NCBI GenBank assembly: GCA_946800325.1
Contig: OX326960.1
Location: 19,362,393-19,426,392, forward strand
DNA from: Luzula sylvatica
Taxonomy: Eukaryota; Streptophyta; Magnoliopsida; Poales; Juncaceae
Direction: 5' to 3'
Length of the DNA stretch: 64,000 nucleotides
Shown here: one piece after another, positions 34,075 through 46,161 of the stretch
Position numbering within the stretch: position 1 is the first letter of the stretch
Layout: every line of letters begins with the position of its first letter
The notes under the pieces: model-generated
The model's input: only the letters and a program-made list of their open reading frames with translations
What the model was told of the DNA's origin: nothing
Database searches by the model: none
Position numbers and translations under genes: made by a program

Positions 34075-37000
34075 TTATTAATAAAGCATGGTTAAAATTA
34101 TATCCTAATTCCCAATTAAATGCAAGAGTAAACACTTGTTCAGATCACATACCCTTATTATTTGAATCTAATACTAATTACCCCATATTTAATGGCTTTA
34201 GGTTTGAAGTCAAATGGTTAAAATTAAAGGAATATAATAATTTAATTGAAACAGTTTTAAGCAATGGGGAAAGTAGTTCAGTTGATGACTTATTTTTAAA
34301 GCTACAAGACTTAGGGAAAAAAATTAAAAGATTTAAATAAAAATTTAAGTAATAAATATAAGATACAATTAGAAAATTGTAAAAATATTATTAGTTGGTC
34401 TGATCAAATTGGAGATAATAGGGAATTAACAAATGTTGAAAAATGGTTAAAAATTCAAGCTAAATTAAGATTAGAAAATTTAATTTTAAATGAAAAATTG
34501 TATTGGAAACAAAGATCAAAGTTTAACTGGATAAATCAAGGTGATGCAAATACAAGATTTTTTCATCTACATGCTTCAATTAAAAAATCAAATTCCATGA
34601 TCTCTATATTAAAAGATAAAAATGGAGTGGAATTTAAAGACCATAAAGAAAAGGCTAACCTATTATTTTCATTTTATAGAGATTTAATGGGTAAGGAATC
34701 AAGTAATGATAAAGGGTTTGGAAATATTAACTTAAATACATTATATTCAAATAATGATATAGATCTGTCTTTCTTAGATAATGATTTTACTATAGAAGAA
34801 CTAAATATAGCAATTAAAAGTTGGAAGAATTATAAAAGTCCAGGTCCTGATGGCTTTGTGGGTGAATTTTTTAGGAAAAATTGGGATTTTTTAAAATATG
34901 AGATTCTTAATTTATTTAATAAAGAAGCAAAATTAGGGTTGTCAAAGTTTAATTCATCTTATATATCATTAATACCCAAGAAAAATAATGCAATTGAGCC
35001 CAAAGATTTTAGACCTATAAGTTTAATATCATGTATTCAAAGAATTTTTTCAAAAATTTTATCAAACAGATTAAGCTTTAATATTGATCAAATGATTTCT
35101 AAAAATCAGTTAGGGTTTTTAAAAGGGAGAAATATTTCAGAAAATTATGTATATGCTAGAGAAGTTTTATGTTTATCTAATAGAGAGAAAATACCATTAA
35201 TAATTTTAAAATTAGATATACATAAAGCCTTTGATTGTGTATCATGGGACTTTTTATTAAATACTTTAAAAGCCAGGGGCTTCGGTGATAATTATATTAC
35301 ATGGATTAAAAAGTCAGTTTTACCAGGGACTGGTAGGGTAATTTTAAATGGACACCCTGGAAAATTTATACATTTGAAAAGAGGTCTTAGACAAGGGGAT
35401 CCTACTTCTACACATTTATTCTTATTAGTGATGGATGTTTTATCTAAATTATTAGAAACATTGAGTGATAAAGGATATATTATAAAACCTATCAAAAATA
35501 TCTACACTAGTTTATACTATGCTGATGATTCAATTCTTTTTTTAAAACCAGAGATTAATAATATTAAAAGAGTTAAATTTATATTAAACTTATTTGGTCA
35601 AGAGTCAGGTCTCAAAATGAATTTTCTAAAATCTGAAGTAATTGGTTTGAATGTTAATAATGACAAAATTATACAAATTTCAAAGGAATTAGGATGTAAA
35701 ATAGGTGTGTTACCTATTACTTATTTAGGGTTGCCCTTACATTTTAAAAAACCATCTAGAAATGACTTCAAAATAATAATTGAAAAAATATCTAATAAAT
35801 TATCTGGTTGGAAGGGTAGTCTAATTAGTAAGGCCGGTACGCTAATTTTATTAAATTCTACTTTAACTGCCATGCCTATATATTATTTTAATGTGTTTAA
35901 GTTTCCTAAATGGGCTATAAAAGAAATTGATCAAATTAGAAAACAATTTTTCTGGAAAGGAGCTAAAAAAACTGGGTTCAATTTAGTAAACTGGGATATT
36001 GTTTGTCAGCCTAAGATTAAAGGAGGTTTAGGGGTTATTAATTTAGAATTATTTAATAAAGTATTACTAACTAAGTGGCTTTGGTTATATTATACTTCAG
36101 AAAATAAGTTAGATTGGTATAATCTAGTTGAAAACCCTATTAATATAGATGATGATCATTTTAATGCTAATAAAAACATATCATATTTTTGGAAAGAAGT
36201 TCTTAAAAATTCAGATTTTTTTAATCAAAGTTTGAATATAATAGTAGGGAATGGGGAAAATTCAAGTTTTTTGGAAAGGAAGATGGTGTGGCAAACCATT
36301 AAAATTTAAATTTTCTGAATTATATTCCTTTTCAAATAATAAACAAGGATCAATTTCATATTTTTTAAAAGTCATGAGTGAATCTAATATATACAATAGT
36401 TTTGGAATTAACATACCAGTTTCAAATGTGGCTCATGATCAGTTACTTCAATTAGAACACATTTGTAATTCACTTGATCTTCAAACATCTCAAAAAGATT
36501 CTTTTAAATGGGCTTGGAGTACTAATGGGTTTTTTTCCTGCAATAATGCATATCATCAATTAGTTCAAGGGGTTTATATAAAGGCAAACTATTTTAAATT
36601 ATGGAAAATTAAAATTGAACTTAAAATCAAATTATTTTTCTGGTTATTATTTATTAATAAAATACTTACCATTGATAATCTTAAGAAGAAAGGATGGATC
36701 TTAGTTAATAGATGTGTCCTCTGTCAAAAAGAGGAAGAGAGTCTCTCCCATTTAACAGGTCAATGCAGATTTGTACATAATATATGGCTGAAAATAGGTG
36801 CAAAAATGAATATTAGTACTAATCTAATTAGAAATCAATTTAAGCCATTAGAATTAATAATAAATCTAAAGAAGTCTAAAAAAGAAAAAACACTTATCTG
36901 TATTTTCTTATATCAGATATGGTTGGAGAGATGTCGTAGGATATTTGATAACACATCCTTCACTGAAAATCAAATTATAGAAAGAACAATTTATGAGTAC

Positions 37001-37348
37001 CAAATTAATAATTCAGTTCAAAATTCTTCAAAAATTAACCAATTAAAAACAACTGAAGCAAATCAAGGATTACAAAAGACAAACAAATCAATTGGGAAAC
37101 AGCTTATGCATGAACAAATCAACCACACTGATAGAATTATAATTTCAGGAAATATCACTGAAGGAATGGAGCAAAGCAGAAGCTATACTGGTACAGAAGT
37201 TTTTTATACTTCATGTACCAGTTCATACAACGCAATAGAAGAAGAGTTTCGAAGTCAAAGAGCGCACATGAGAAGATTTCAAAGCAATCATCAAGAGTTA
37301 ATAGAACAAAGGATTGAATCGAATAAAAAAACCAAAAGGAGATACTGA
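34075..37348 (+). pseudogene. LINE ORF2, 3' part: reverse transcriptase and zf-RVT-like domain, frameshifted
   Basis: Continues ORF2 after the Helitron. Two single-base frameshifts lie in homopolymers: A7 at 34317-34323 and T6 at 36267-36272. Reverse transcriptase motifs: PGPDGF with DFRPISL, then KAFDCVSWDF (motif A, about 35224), LRQGDPTSTHLF (motif B, about 35385), YYADD (catalytic, 35515-35529) and TYLGLPL. Motif B reads PTSTHLF where plant L1 elements usually have PLSPYLF-like sequence. The end holds a zf-RVT-like Cys/His segment (RCVLCQK ... HLTGQC, about 36710-36770). Stop TGA at 37346-37348. In the family this part copies LINE RNA at the nicked target. Confidence 0.9.
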
Positions 37349-37465
37349 AATCTGGTGGTTTAGAATAGATTTAACAGCAAAAGAACAGTTCGAAATCCAA
37401 AGAGAAGCAACAAATGATGATGGAAGTGGAGATCATACCTTATTGACGATTTGCAGCGGCTTGTC

Positions 37466-37660
37466 AGATCTATTCGATGAAGAGGAAGGTGTAGAAGCAA
37501 GTTCTTTTCGAGGAAAGGGAAGGTGTAGCAGTGAGATCTGATGGAAGGCGTAGAAGCAAGACCTTTACGATGAAAGGGACGGTGTAGTAGTGAGATCTGA
37601 TGGAAGGCGTAGAAGAAAAAATTTCGACGAGAAGGAAGGTGTACCAGTGAGATCTGATGG
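37466..37660 (+). repeat. LINE 3' UTR minisatellite
   Basis: About 3.2 imperfect copies of a 59-68 bp unit starting agatctgatggaaggcgtag. The rest of the 3' UTR (37661-38067) shows no recognised feature. Confidence 0.75.
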
Positions 37661-38549
37661 AACTGGGTTGTGGAAGAGGATGGGGAAATAGTATGAGTCA
37701 AAGGTGATTTAGAGAGTTCATGTTTCGCCATGGTAGGCTGTGGAAGCAGAAGAGGATGAAGGCGGCGAGTTTTAAGAGAGTACGAAGAAAGAGAAAGGAA
37801 GCAATCGCTCAGCGGTTTTATATGCTAGAGTTTTAGTTATGGGATTTCATAATTCCATGGAATTCTATTTTCCTGGATTTTCTAATTCAGGGAAAATTCT
37901 GATCATTGCATTGATGTGATATAGTTTTATTAGTAGGAAATAAGAGGTGTTTAGGATTAGCTTTTTTTATAAATTTTAGGGCAAATACCTCTCTACTTGT
38001 AATCAACAATATCATTATCAATACAATTCAATAGATGTAGGGCATAAGAACCTACTCTATTTTCATCAAAAAAATATTTCTTAATTACAATCTACTGGTG
38101 TTATAAGGCTAGACCGGTACCGTTTGAGTATGTCCTTTAGAAAAGAATCATTTCAGGTATTTCATTTTTTATTTAAGAAACAAAAGACAATAGCTAAAAT
38201 TTCAATCCATTGTGTAAACTAAATAACATCTTATCTTAGTATCTTAGGTAGCACACAATAAAACACTTTTTTACGTGGCAAAAAATGCAATATGAAGTTT
38301 CATGGGGGTATAAATGTCATAAAACAGAATGAACATACGTTTGAAAGCTTGGAAACATGATGTTAAATAAGCAACAAGAAAACATCCAATACTGGTGAGT
38401 TTAATTTCTCTCTTGATTCGACCAGATTTGGACGGTTGGTTGGTTCTCTAATTTTTTCCATTTTCTTCGGTTGAGCTATGCAAAACATTCATACTGGTAA
38501 ATAGAACATGACATAAGATTTAGGACGCTTTATGCATGTCTCTCTTATC

Positions 38550-38723
38550 TAGGGGTGTCAACGGTTCGGATCCGATTCGGATAGTGCTCGTACCTAATCC
38601 ATATCTATATTATTTTTCGGATACGGATTCGGATACGGAATTACCCGGATACAGATCCGGTTCGGATATTGTCGGATACGGATACGGTTCTTTTTCGAAT
38701 ATTAAAACGGATAATATGTCATG

Positions 38724-38809
<86 letters not shown>

Positions 38810-39184
38810 GTAACATGAACGATATATATAATATATCTAAACGTAATTTATGATTGTGATTTTAAATCACTCATAAATCATTAATTTTTATATACTATTT
38901 GAATTAATATCAAATAAAATACATAAAAAACAATATATAATATACGGATTCGATCCGTTTACGGATACACGAATCCGATTCCGAGTATCCGGATCCTAAA
39001 ATGACTCAGATCCGGAACACGGATCCGGTCCTGACACCAAAATCGAATATCGGGTTAGGTTCAAAAAATGTATATCCATATCCATATCCGGATCCACTCG
39101 GATCCGGATATTTTTCGAATCCGGATATTTCTTCATATACGGTTCATGCCGGTTCGGACAATAACCACACCATTGACACCCCTA
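38550..39184. mobile_element. hAT-type MITE with expanded (AT)n, U5
   Basis: 635 bp; ends taggggtgtcaa / ttgacacccctA; flanks ctcttatc (38542-38549) and cgcttacc (39185-39192), two mismatches. Longer than sister copies only because of the microsatellite. Confidence 0.85.
38727..38805. repeat. (AT)n microsatellite
   Basis: About 79 bp of pure AT repeats inside the hAT MITE. The same place in U3 and U4 has less than 20 bp. Confidence 0.95.
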
Positions 39185-39547
39185 CGCTTACCGTTGTAAC
39201 ATGTTTTGTTTACCGGTATAAAAGAAAGGAGCTGGCATAAAATTTAAATAAAATTAGGATAATATATGTGCTATACTGTAGATATTTTAATCATATACTT
39301 TTCACTATGATAAAATTATTGTTCTTTATCATGACATTGATAATATTTTGTAAAAATGAAAAATGTATCACTCATTATATTTTAAGAACTGTATTAGTTA
39401 AGTATAGTCATATATATTTTAATGACAATTTTAAATTTCCTAATTATTCACCATATTATCGCAATCATATATTAGTGATATATTAAAAAATTTAGCAATG
39501 GTGCATTTAAGATAATTGCACAATTTGTGCCCTCTAAATTTTACTTT

Positions 39548-40088
39548 CTAGGTTACGCAGTTACTTCAAAAATACATAACTATCCTGAGAATACGGGTAT
39601 CCAATACGGATACGGATACGGATACGATACGATTTGGATACGTATCGGATACGCTACGCGACGTATCCGATTATTTTAATATCTGTTTTTTCGGATACGG
39701 AAAGATACGGCTCGGATACGTTCAGGATACGGCTGGAATACTCCATTTTGGATACTTGGACCTATTATATATTTTGGCCCCATAATATTTTTAAATAAAT
39801 TATATATAATACTTCTAGCATATTTCTAAATTAGTTCTTGGATATTTCTAGAATAAATTTAGGATATGTTTATCATACTTGTATTATTATGTTGATTTTA
39901 TTTAGTGTCATGATATTAAAATTAAAAATATTATGAATTTATTATTTATTTATTAATTATATACAATATAAATATATTAAAATAATAAATATATACCCGT
40001 ATCCGTAACCGTGATTTTTCGAAAATTGTCGCCGTATCCGTATTGTATCGGATATGATACTCCCCGTATATGTATCCGTGCAACATAG
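39548..40088. mobile_element. GGATACGG-rich MITE, second family (old copy), U5
   Basis: 541 bp. The 5' half is type B; the 3' half carries type A variants (ttcttggatatttct, tactccccgta) mixed with type B ones (gccgtatccgta), marking a recombination or conversion zone. Confidence 0.7.
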
Positions 40089-40156
40089 GTTATTTCACCA
40101 TATTATCAAAACGTGATTAATATATATTCATTATATAGTACTAATAATATTTCTTC

Positions 40157-41941
40157 GTAATTGAATAATAATACCATGTGAATTTCTATTTCTTTCCAAA
40201 AATTTCGCAAAAATACAAAAAGTGAAGTCTAATACCTTAAAAAAATCATCATATTTTTAAAGAAAATGACCAAATTGATGTATAAAACGAGCAAAATATT
40301 TAATTTACCATTCTCTTCTCAAAAAAATCCTTAATTGAATTATTTTTTCTAAAAATTCCAAAATTGATGTCTAAAACGAGCATATACTAAAAATCAACGT
40401 AATTGAAGACTAACACATGAAAATTTCTATTTTTAAAAAAATATAAAAAAGACAGGCTAACATACTAAAAGAAGTCAATTATCATAGTTTTATAAAATTT
40501 ACTAAATTGATGTCCAAAATGAGAAAAATACTTCGTTTTTATATTTTCCTAAAATAACTGAACCACATCAAAATTTCATTTTTTTTTTTGCAAAAATAAA
40601 AAAATAAAGGCGCTAGTCTAACGCCTGCAAACAAAGAATGATCATTTTTTCTAGATAAAGCAAAAATTCATGTCAAAAACGAGCAAAGTACTCGGTATTC
40701 ATATTTTCCTAGAAAAATCGCGTATATGAAGACTGACACAAGCAAATTTATAAATTTTCTAATATTTTAAAAATGGAAAAACTGAAATCTACCAATTCAA
40801 AGTAAAAAAAAATTCCTAAAAACATGTGAAAATGGATGTCTAAAAAGAGAAAAATACTTAATTTTCATGATTTTCTAAACAAACCTCCACAATTGAAGAC
40901 TAACTCATGAAAATTTTGATTTTTTTTGACATTTTGCAAAAATCAAAAAATTAAAGTCTATCGCCTCACAAAAATTAATTACCTCAAAAAAATGTCAAAT
41001 TTGAAGTCTAAAAAGTGTAAAATACTTAATTTATAAGTTTTCTTTAACAAAATTACGTAATTGAAGACTAACACGTGCAAACTTTTGTTTTCCCACAAAT
41101 AAATTGCAAAAATTGCAAAAAGTGTAGTTTAACACCCACAAAAAAAATCAATTGAAATAATTTTCTAAAAGAGGCCAAAATTTATGTCCAAAAAGAGCAA
41201 AATACTAATTTTTATCTTTTCGTAAAAAAAAATACTCCGCAATCAAAAACTACCAAATGCATATTGCTAACTTTTTCTAAAAATTTCAAAAAATACAAAA
41301 AGTGAAGTTCAACCCCTTATAATATTTTTTCGGAAAAATACAAAATTGATGCTTACAAAGAGCAAAATACTTAAAAATATGTTTTCCTACATGAAAAATC
41401 CACAATGAAAACTGACACGTGCAAAAAATATGTTTTTTCCACAAAACAAATCTCATAGTAATATAAAAAAATAAAGTCTGACACTGAAAATTTATTCGAA
41501 CAAATTCCAACAAATTTCGAAACTGATGTCTAAAAAGGGAAAATACTTAATTTGCATGTTTTCATCAAAACAAATATCCTAATTCAAGACTAACACATGC
41601 AACAAAAAATAATCTAAAAAGTGAAGTCTAGTTAATATAAAAAAAATCAATAATCACATTTTATTAGAAAATGACGTACTTATTGTATGACAAGAGAAAA
41701 GTACTTAATTTGAATATTTTTCTCAAAAAGAGTCTCATCATATTTTTATCCAAAATTTCAAAAAATGCAAAAAAAACAATGATGTCCAACACCTTAAAAA
41801 AAAAATTCTAAAAAACTCAAAAATTAAAGTTTAAATTGAGAAAAATACTCATTTTTCTGTTTTTTTTTTTTATAAAATGGTGTAATTAAATTGAACACTG
41901 ACACATATGAATGTCTATTTTTCAAAAATTTGCGTATAACC
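40157..41941. repeat. Degenerate ~165 bp satellite block, U6
   Basis: Type A satellite nearly identical to U1, with isolated substitutions (for example ttgaattatttt near 40336). Confidence 0.8.
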
Positions 41942-42174
41942 ATGATCAAAAAATTAAATTATCTTTTTCAATCCGAAGTCTCCTGATACGCCAAAAAATA
42001 AATTATTATTATGCGAAGGCCAAACTCTACTAGTAAAATATAGTGGGCAATGGAGAGTTCCTGTAGTACGAATGAATGGAGAGAAAGTTTGAAAATTTTG
42101 AATTAGTTTGAAAAGTTAATTTATTTGGCTGGTTTGGCGGTAAAATTTTGCTGATTGAAAATTCGTAATTATGC

Positions 42175-42318
42175 TATAAATACAAACCCAAAGCCTCATT
42201 TAACATATGACATATCCCAGCTCATTTACTATATTAACTAATCCTGTTTTCTTCAAACGTGCACTGCTCCCTTAATCTTTTCCTCAAGTTGGATTTCACT
42301 TGTCACAGAAAAATGAAG
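42175..42318 (+). promoter_or_regulatory. TATA box, leader and ATGAAG exon 1 (donor altered), U6
   Basis: TATAAATA 42175-42182; ATGAAG 42313-42318 followed by GAAATT. Confidence 0.5.
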
Positions 42319-42352
42319 GAAATTAAAGTCGAAATGGTTTGCAATTACATTT

Positions 42353-42611
42353 TTTGTTTTGAAGGAGGTTCGACAATGTGTCGAGATCTCGAATATATTA
42401 GATTAAAGAAGTGAAACGAAAGAGAGAATTTGGGGAGAATATAAAAGACAATATTCTAATTTTTTTTGAAGAGAATCCTAGGCCACGAATCGTGGCCATA
42501 ATAGGTTTCTTTTTTTTATATTGATGCCGCCGAGATTCGAACCCACAACCTCTACAACATGAGGGTTTATTTTGCTGAGCACTCAACCATCTCGGTTATG
42601 GGACCATTGGC
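42353..42611 (-). mobile_element. tRNA-derived SINE in the intron, U6
   Basis: 259 bp between ttgcaattacattt repeats (42339-42352, 42612-42625). Minor changes from U1 (ttgatgccgccgagattcg in place of ttaattccgccgggattcg). Confidence 0.87.
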
Positions 42612-43160
42612 TTGCAATTACATTTGAATAATATTTTTTGCTTGTTCTTGCTTATTCTTGCTTATTCTTTTTCTTTTCTTTGTTCTTTGTGGCGATGAAC
42701 TTAATGTTTTTAATTACAAACTCGGCATAGTTCATTTTTGTTGTTTCTTGTATAAGCAAGATTGTGATGTTTTGCTTTATGTACCGGTAAACTAATAAAT
42801 ATAAGGTCATCTTTGAAGAGAATTAGCATTTTATCTAAAATAATTTGGATGTTATAGAACGAAACTGAGGTGATTGTGACCATCTTCTTGTGCATAACAA
42901 TAGCATATTGTTTCATTATATTTGTTCTATTTCACTTAACTAGTTATCGGAAGACAATTCTTGTTTTCTTGAAAGTAGATGCGACTCTCTCTATAATTCT
43001 TGATTTAACATAATTTTTTTTTTGATTTAACATAAATGTTTGATAGAAACATTCAAGTGAAGCTTGGATTCAAAATGATCGATCTGTATTCTGTAATACA
43101 TTATAATATAAATCTCTTTCATTGGCAATCTCTGATGTATTAGAATTTTGTCTCAAACAG

Positions 43161-43820
43161 ATAGCTCGGTGGTTGCGTAGAGCCATTCGCGTTCGCTTAT
43201 CTTGCTTGACTGGGGGTTCCTCGATCAAGGAGGTCGATTCGCCCGTGGTTTCTGGGGCTGTTGAGATCCACGAGGAGACTGTTCTTGCTCCCGATGAGGT
43301 CGTTTGTGCTGCTGCTGAGATCCACGAGGAGACTGTTCTTGTTCCTGATGAGGTCGTTTCTGCTGCTGTTGAGATCCACGAGGAGAGTACTGTTGTTGTT
43401 CCTGATGATGCCGTACCTGCCATTTCATTGGAGGAGTCCAACTTGGACATGGAGGATGAGATGGTCATTGAAGGAGTGGATCCTTCGATTCTCAGGAGGG
43501 CCCTCGGGACTCGGCTTCCTACTATATGGGAGGTCGAGGGAGAGGGTGAGGATTCCGAGTCTGACGTGGAGGTGGGCGTAGAGCAGACTGAGGTTGGTTT
43601 GGAGTTGGAGACTGAGGTTGGTTTGAACACACAAGAGGTGGAGGAGGGAGAAATGATGCAGTCTGATTTGGAGATGAACACGGAGGGGAGAGGAGAGCCT
43701 TTCATTCTTGGCTCTGAACCTGAGTTGGAGAAGAGCACACAAGAGGTGGAGGAGGAGATTGGTGGTAATATGGCTATGTCGATGACATTGCGCGATTTCT
43801 TGATTACGACCACAGCTTGA
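43161..43820 (+). CDS. Acidic repeat protein of unknown family, main exon, U6
   Basis: Frame intact; acceptor ends 43160, stop 43818-43820. Variants: IKEV, SGAVE, GVEQ, EPELEK, AMS. The protein is identical to the U8 copy. The predicted donor is missing (type A). Confidence 0.55.
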   Translation: MARWLRRAIRVRLSCLTGGSSIKEVDSPVVSGAVEIHEETVLAPDEVVCAAAEIHEETVLVPDEVVSAAVEIHEESTVVVPDDAVPAISLEESNLDMEDEMVIEGVDPSILRRALGTRLPTIWEVEGEGEDSESDVEVGVEQTEVGLELETEVGLNTQEVEEGEMMQSDLEMNTEGRGEPFILGSEPELEKSTQEVEEEIGGNMAMSMTLRDFLITTTA

Positions 43821-44617
43821 TTAGAGTATTTAATTATGTAATACTAATTTTATGATGCTTAATGTTGGTATGTGTATAGCTATTATCTTGCTCTTGCTTG
43901 ATTATATGATGTAAGTTGGAATATTTAGAATAACTATTATCTTGCTCTTTCTTGGATCTAACGTGCAGCGTTCAAGTTGAGTCTGATTTATATTTAGCTT
44001 TGAAACATTTTCTTAATTAACAAAATTTAGACATGATTTCAATTAGCATCCTATATGAAAAGAGAAAAATATTTGGAGTTTTTTCTTTGTTTTCTTTGCT
44101 TGGCTGTAGAGAATGTATTAATTGAATGCTACAGGTATCCAGATTTCTTAATTACAATCTACTGGTGTTATAAGGCTACACCGGTACCATTTGAGTATGT
44201 CCTTTAGAAAAGAATAATTTCAAGTATTTCATTTTTTATTTAAGAAACTAAAGGCAACAGCTAAAATTTCAATACATTGTGTAAACTAAGTACCATCTTA
44301 TCTTAGTATCTTAGGTAGCACACAATGAAACACTTCTTTACGTGGCAAAAAATGCAATATGAAGTTTCATGGGGGTATAAATGTCATAAAATAGAATGGA
44401 CATACCTTTGAAAGGTTGGAAACATGATGGTAAATAAGCAACAGGAAAACATCCAATACTGGTGAGCTTAATTTCTCCCTTGATTCGACGAGCTTTGGAC
44501 GGTTGGTTGGTTCTCTAATTTTTTCCCTTTTCTTCGGTTGTGCTAAGCAAAACATTCAATACTGGTAAATAGAACATGACATAAGATTTAGGACGCTTTA
44601 TGCATGTCTCGCTTACC

Positions 44618-45211
44618 TACGGGTGTCAACGGTTCGGATAGTGCTCGTACCAAATCCATATCTATATTATTTTTCGGATACGGGTTCGGATACGGAATTA
44701 CCCGGATACGGATCCGACTCGGATAATAAACGGATACGGATACAATTAGAATATTGTCGGATACGGATACGGTTTTTTTTCATATATTAAAACAGATAAT
44801 ATGTTATGATAATATAGCTTATTTTTTAACTAGATATATATATAATTTGCAACATGAACGATATATATAATATATTTAAACGTGATTTTATGATTGTGAA
44901 TTTAAATCACTCACAAATCATTAATTTTTATATAATATTTGATCTAATATCAAATAAAATACATAAAAAATAATATATAATATGCGGATACGGATCCGGT
45001 TCCGGATACTTAAGTCCGATTCCGAGTATCCGGATCCTAAAAAGACTCGGATCCGGTTCTGACACCAAAATTGAATATCGGTTTAGGTTCCAAAAATGTA
45101 TAACCATATTCATATCCGGATCACTCGGATCCGGATATTTTTCGAATCCGGATATTTTTTCGGATACGGTTCGGGTCGGTTCGGACAATAACCACACCAT
45201 TGATACCCCTA
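44618..45211. mobile_element. hAT-type MITE, U6
   Basis: 594 bp with perfect cgcttacc duplications (44610-44617, 45212-45219). Confidence 0.85.
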
Positions 45212-45570
45212 CGCTTACCTGTGTAACATGTTTTGTTTACCGGTATAAAAAAAGGTGCGGGCATAAAAATAAAACAAAATTAGAATAATATATGTGCTAT
45301 ACTGCAGATATTTTAATCATATATTTTTCACTATGATAAAAATATTGTTCTTTATCATGACAATGATAATATTTTGTAAAAATAAAAAATGTATCACTCA
45401 ATATATTTTAAGAACTCTATTAGTTAAGTATAGTCATATATATTTTCATGACAATTTTAAATTTCCTAATTATTTAACATATCGCAATAATATATTAGTG
45501 ATATATTAGAAAATTTAGCTATGGTGCATTTAAGAGAATTGCACAATTTGTGCCCTCTAAACTTCACTTT

Positions 45571-46093
45571 CTAGGTTACGCGGATACTTCAAAAATGCAG
45601 AACTATCCGGACGATACGGGTATCCGATACGGATACGGATATGATACGTACGGATGCGTATCGGATACTCTACGTGACGTATCTGATTATTTTAATATCT
45701 ATTTTTTCGGATACGACGGGGATACGGCAAGATACGGCCGGAATACTCCATTTTGGATACTTGGACCTATTATATATTTTGGCCCCATAATATTTTTAAA
45801 TAAATTATATATGATACTTCTAGCATATTTCTAAATTAGTTCTTGGATATTTCTAGAATAAATTTAGGATATGTTTATCATACTTGTATTATTATGTTGA
45901 TTTTATTTAGTGTCATGATATTAAAATTAAAAATATTATGAATTTATTATTTATTTATTAATTATATGCAATATAAATATATTAAAATAATAAATATATA
46001 CCCGTATCCGTAACCGTGATTTTTTGAAAATTGTCGCCTTATCCGTATAGTATCAGATATGATACTCCCCGTATATGTATCCGTGCAACATAG
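45571..46093. mobile_element. GGATACGG-rich MITE, second family (old copy), U6
   Basis: 523 bp, 21 bp shorter than in U1 because a tggatacgttcaggctacgg-like step is missing near 45737, probably slippage between repeats. Confidence 0.7.
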
Positions 46094-46161
46094 GTTATTT
46101 CACCATATTATCAAAACGTGATTAATATATATTCATTATATAGTACTAATAATATTTCTTC

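Larger units (their letters stand above)
29685..38075 (+). mobile_element. L1-type LINE, near full length, with nested Helitron (U5)
   Basis: About 8.4 kb, of which 787 bp is a Helitron. Order: a run of 19 T (29693-29711), 5' UTR minisatellite, ORF1 with two CCHC knuckles, ORF2 (endonuclease, reverse transcriptase, zf-RVT-like end), 3' UTR minisatellite and a short A-rich end near 38068-38074. ORF1 and ORF2 are both disabled. No target duplication is found; compared with U3 about 41 bp of target (starting ggctgtagagaatg) is missing, and the left junction carries a copy of a nearby host segment (ctttgaaacatttt, also at about 29571). Confidence 0.92.
25452..40120 (+). repeat. Tandem array unit U5 (type B, with extra MITE and LINE; B-to-A switch at its end)
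   Basis: 14669 bp, enlarged by the MITE at 26991 and the LINE at 29685-38075. Sequence is type B up to about 39800 and then mixes type B and type A variants. Intervals with no recognised feature: 27823-28054, 29388-29684, 38076-38541, 39193-39547. Confidence 0.95.
40121..46125 (+). repeat. Tandem array unit U6 (type A)
   Basis: 6005 bp, close to U1, U7 and U8. Intervals with no recognised feature: 41942-42174, 43821-44609, 45220-45570. Confidence 0.97.

Noticed and set aside
37314..37541. A short frame after LINE ORF2
   Set aside because: It lies in the 3' UTR minisatellite and overlaps the ORF2 end in another frame; no motifs.
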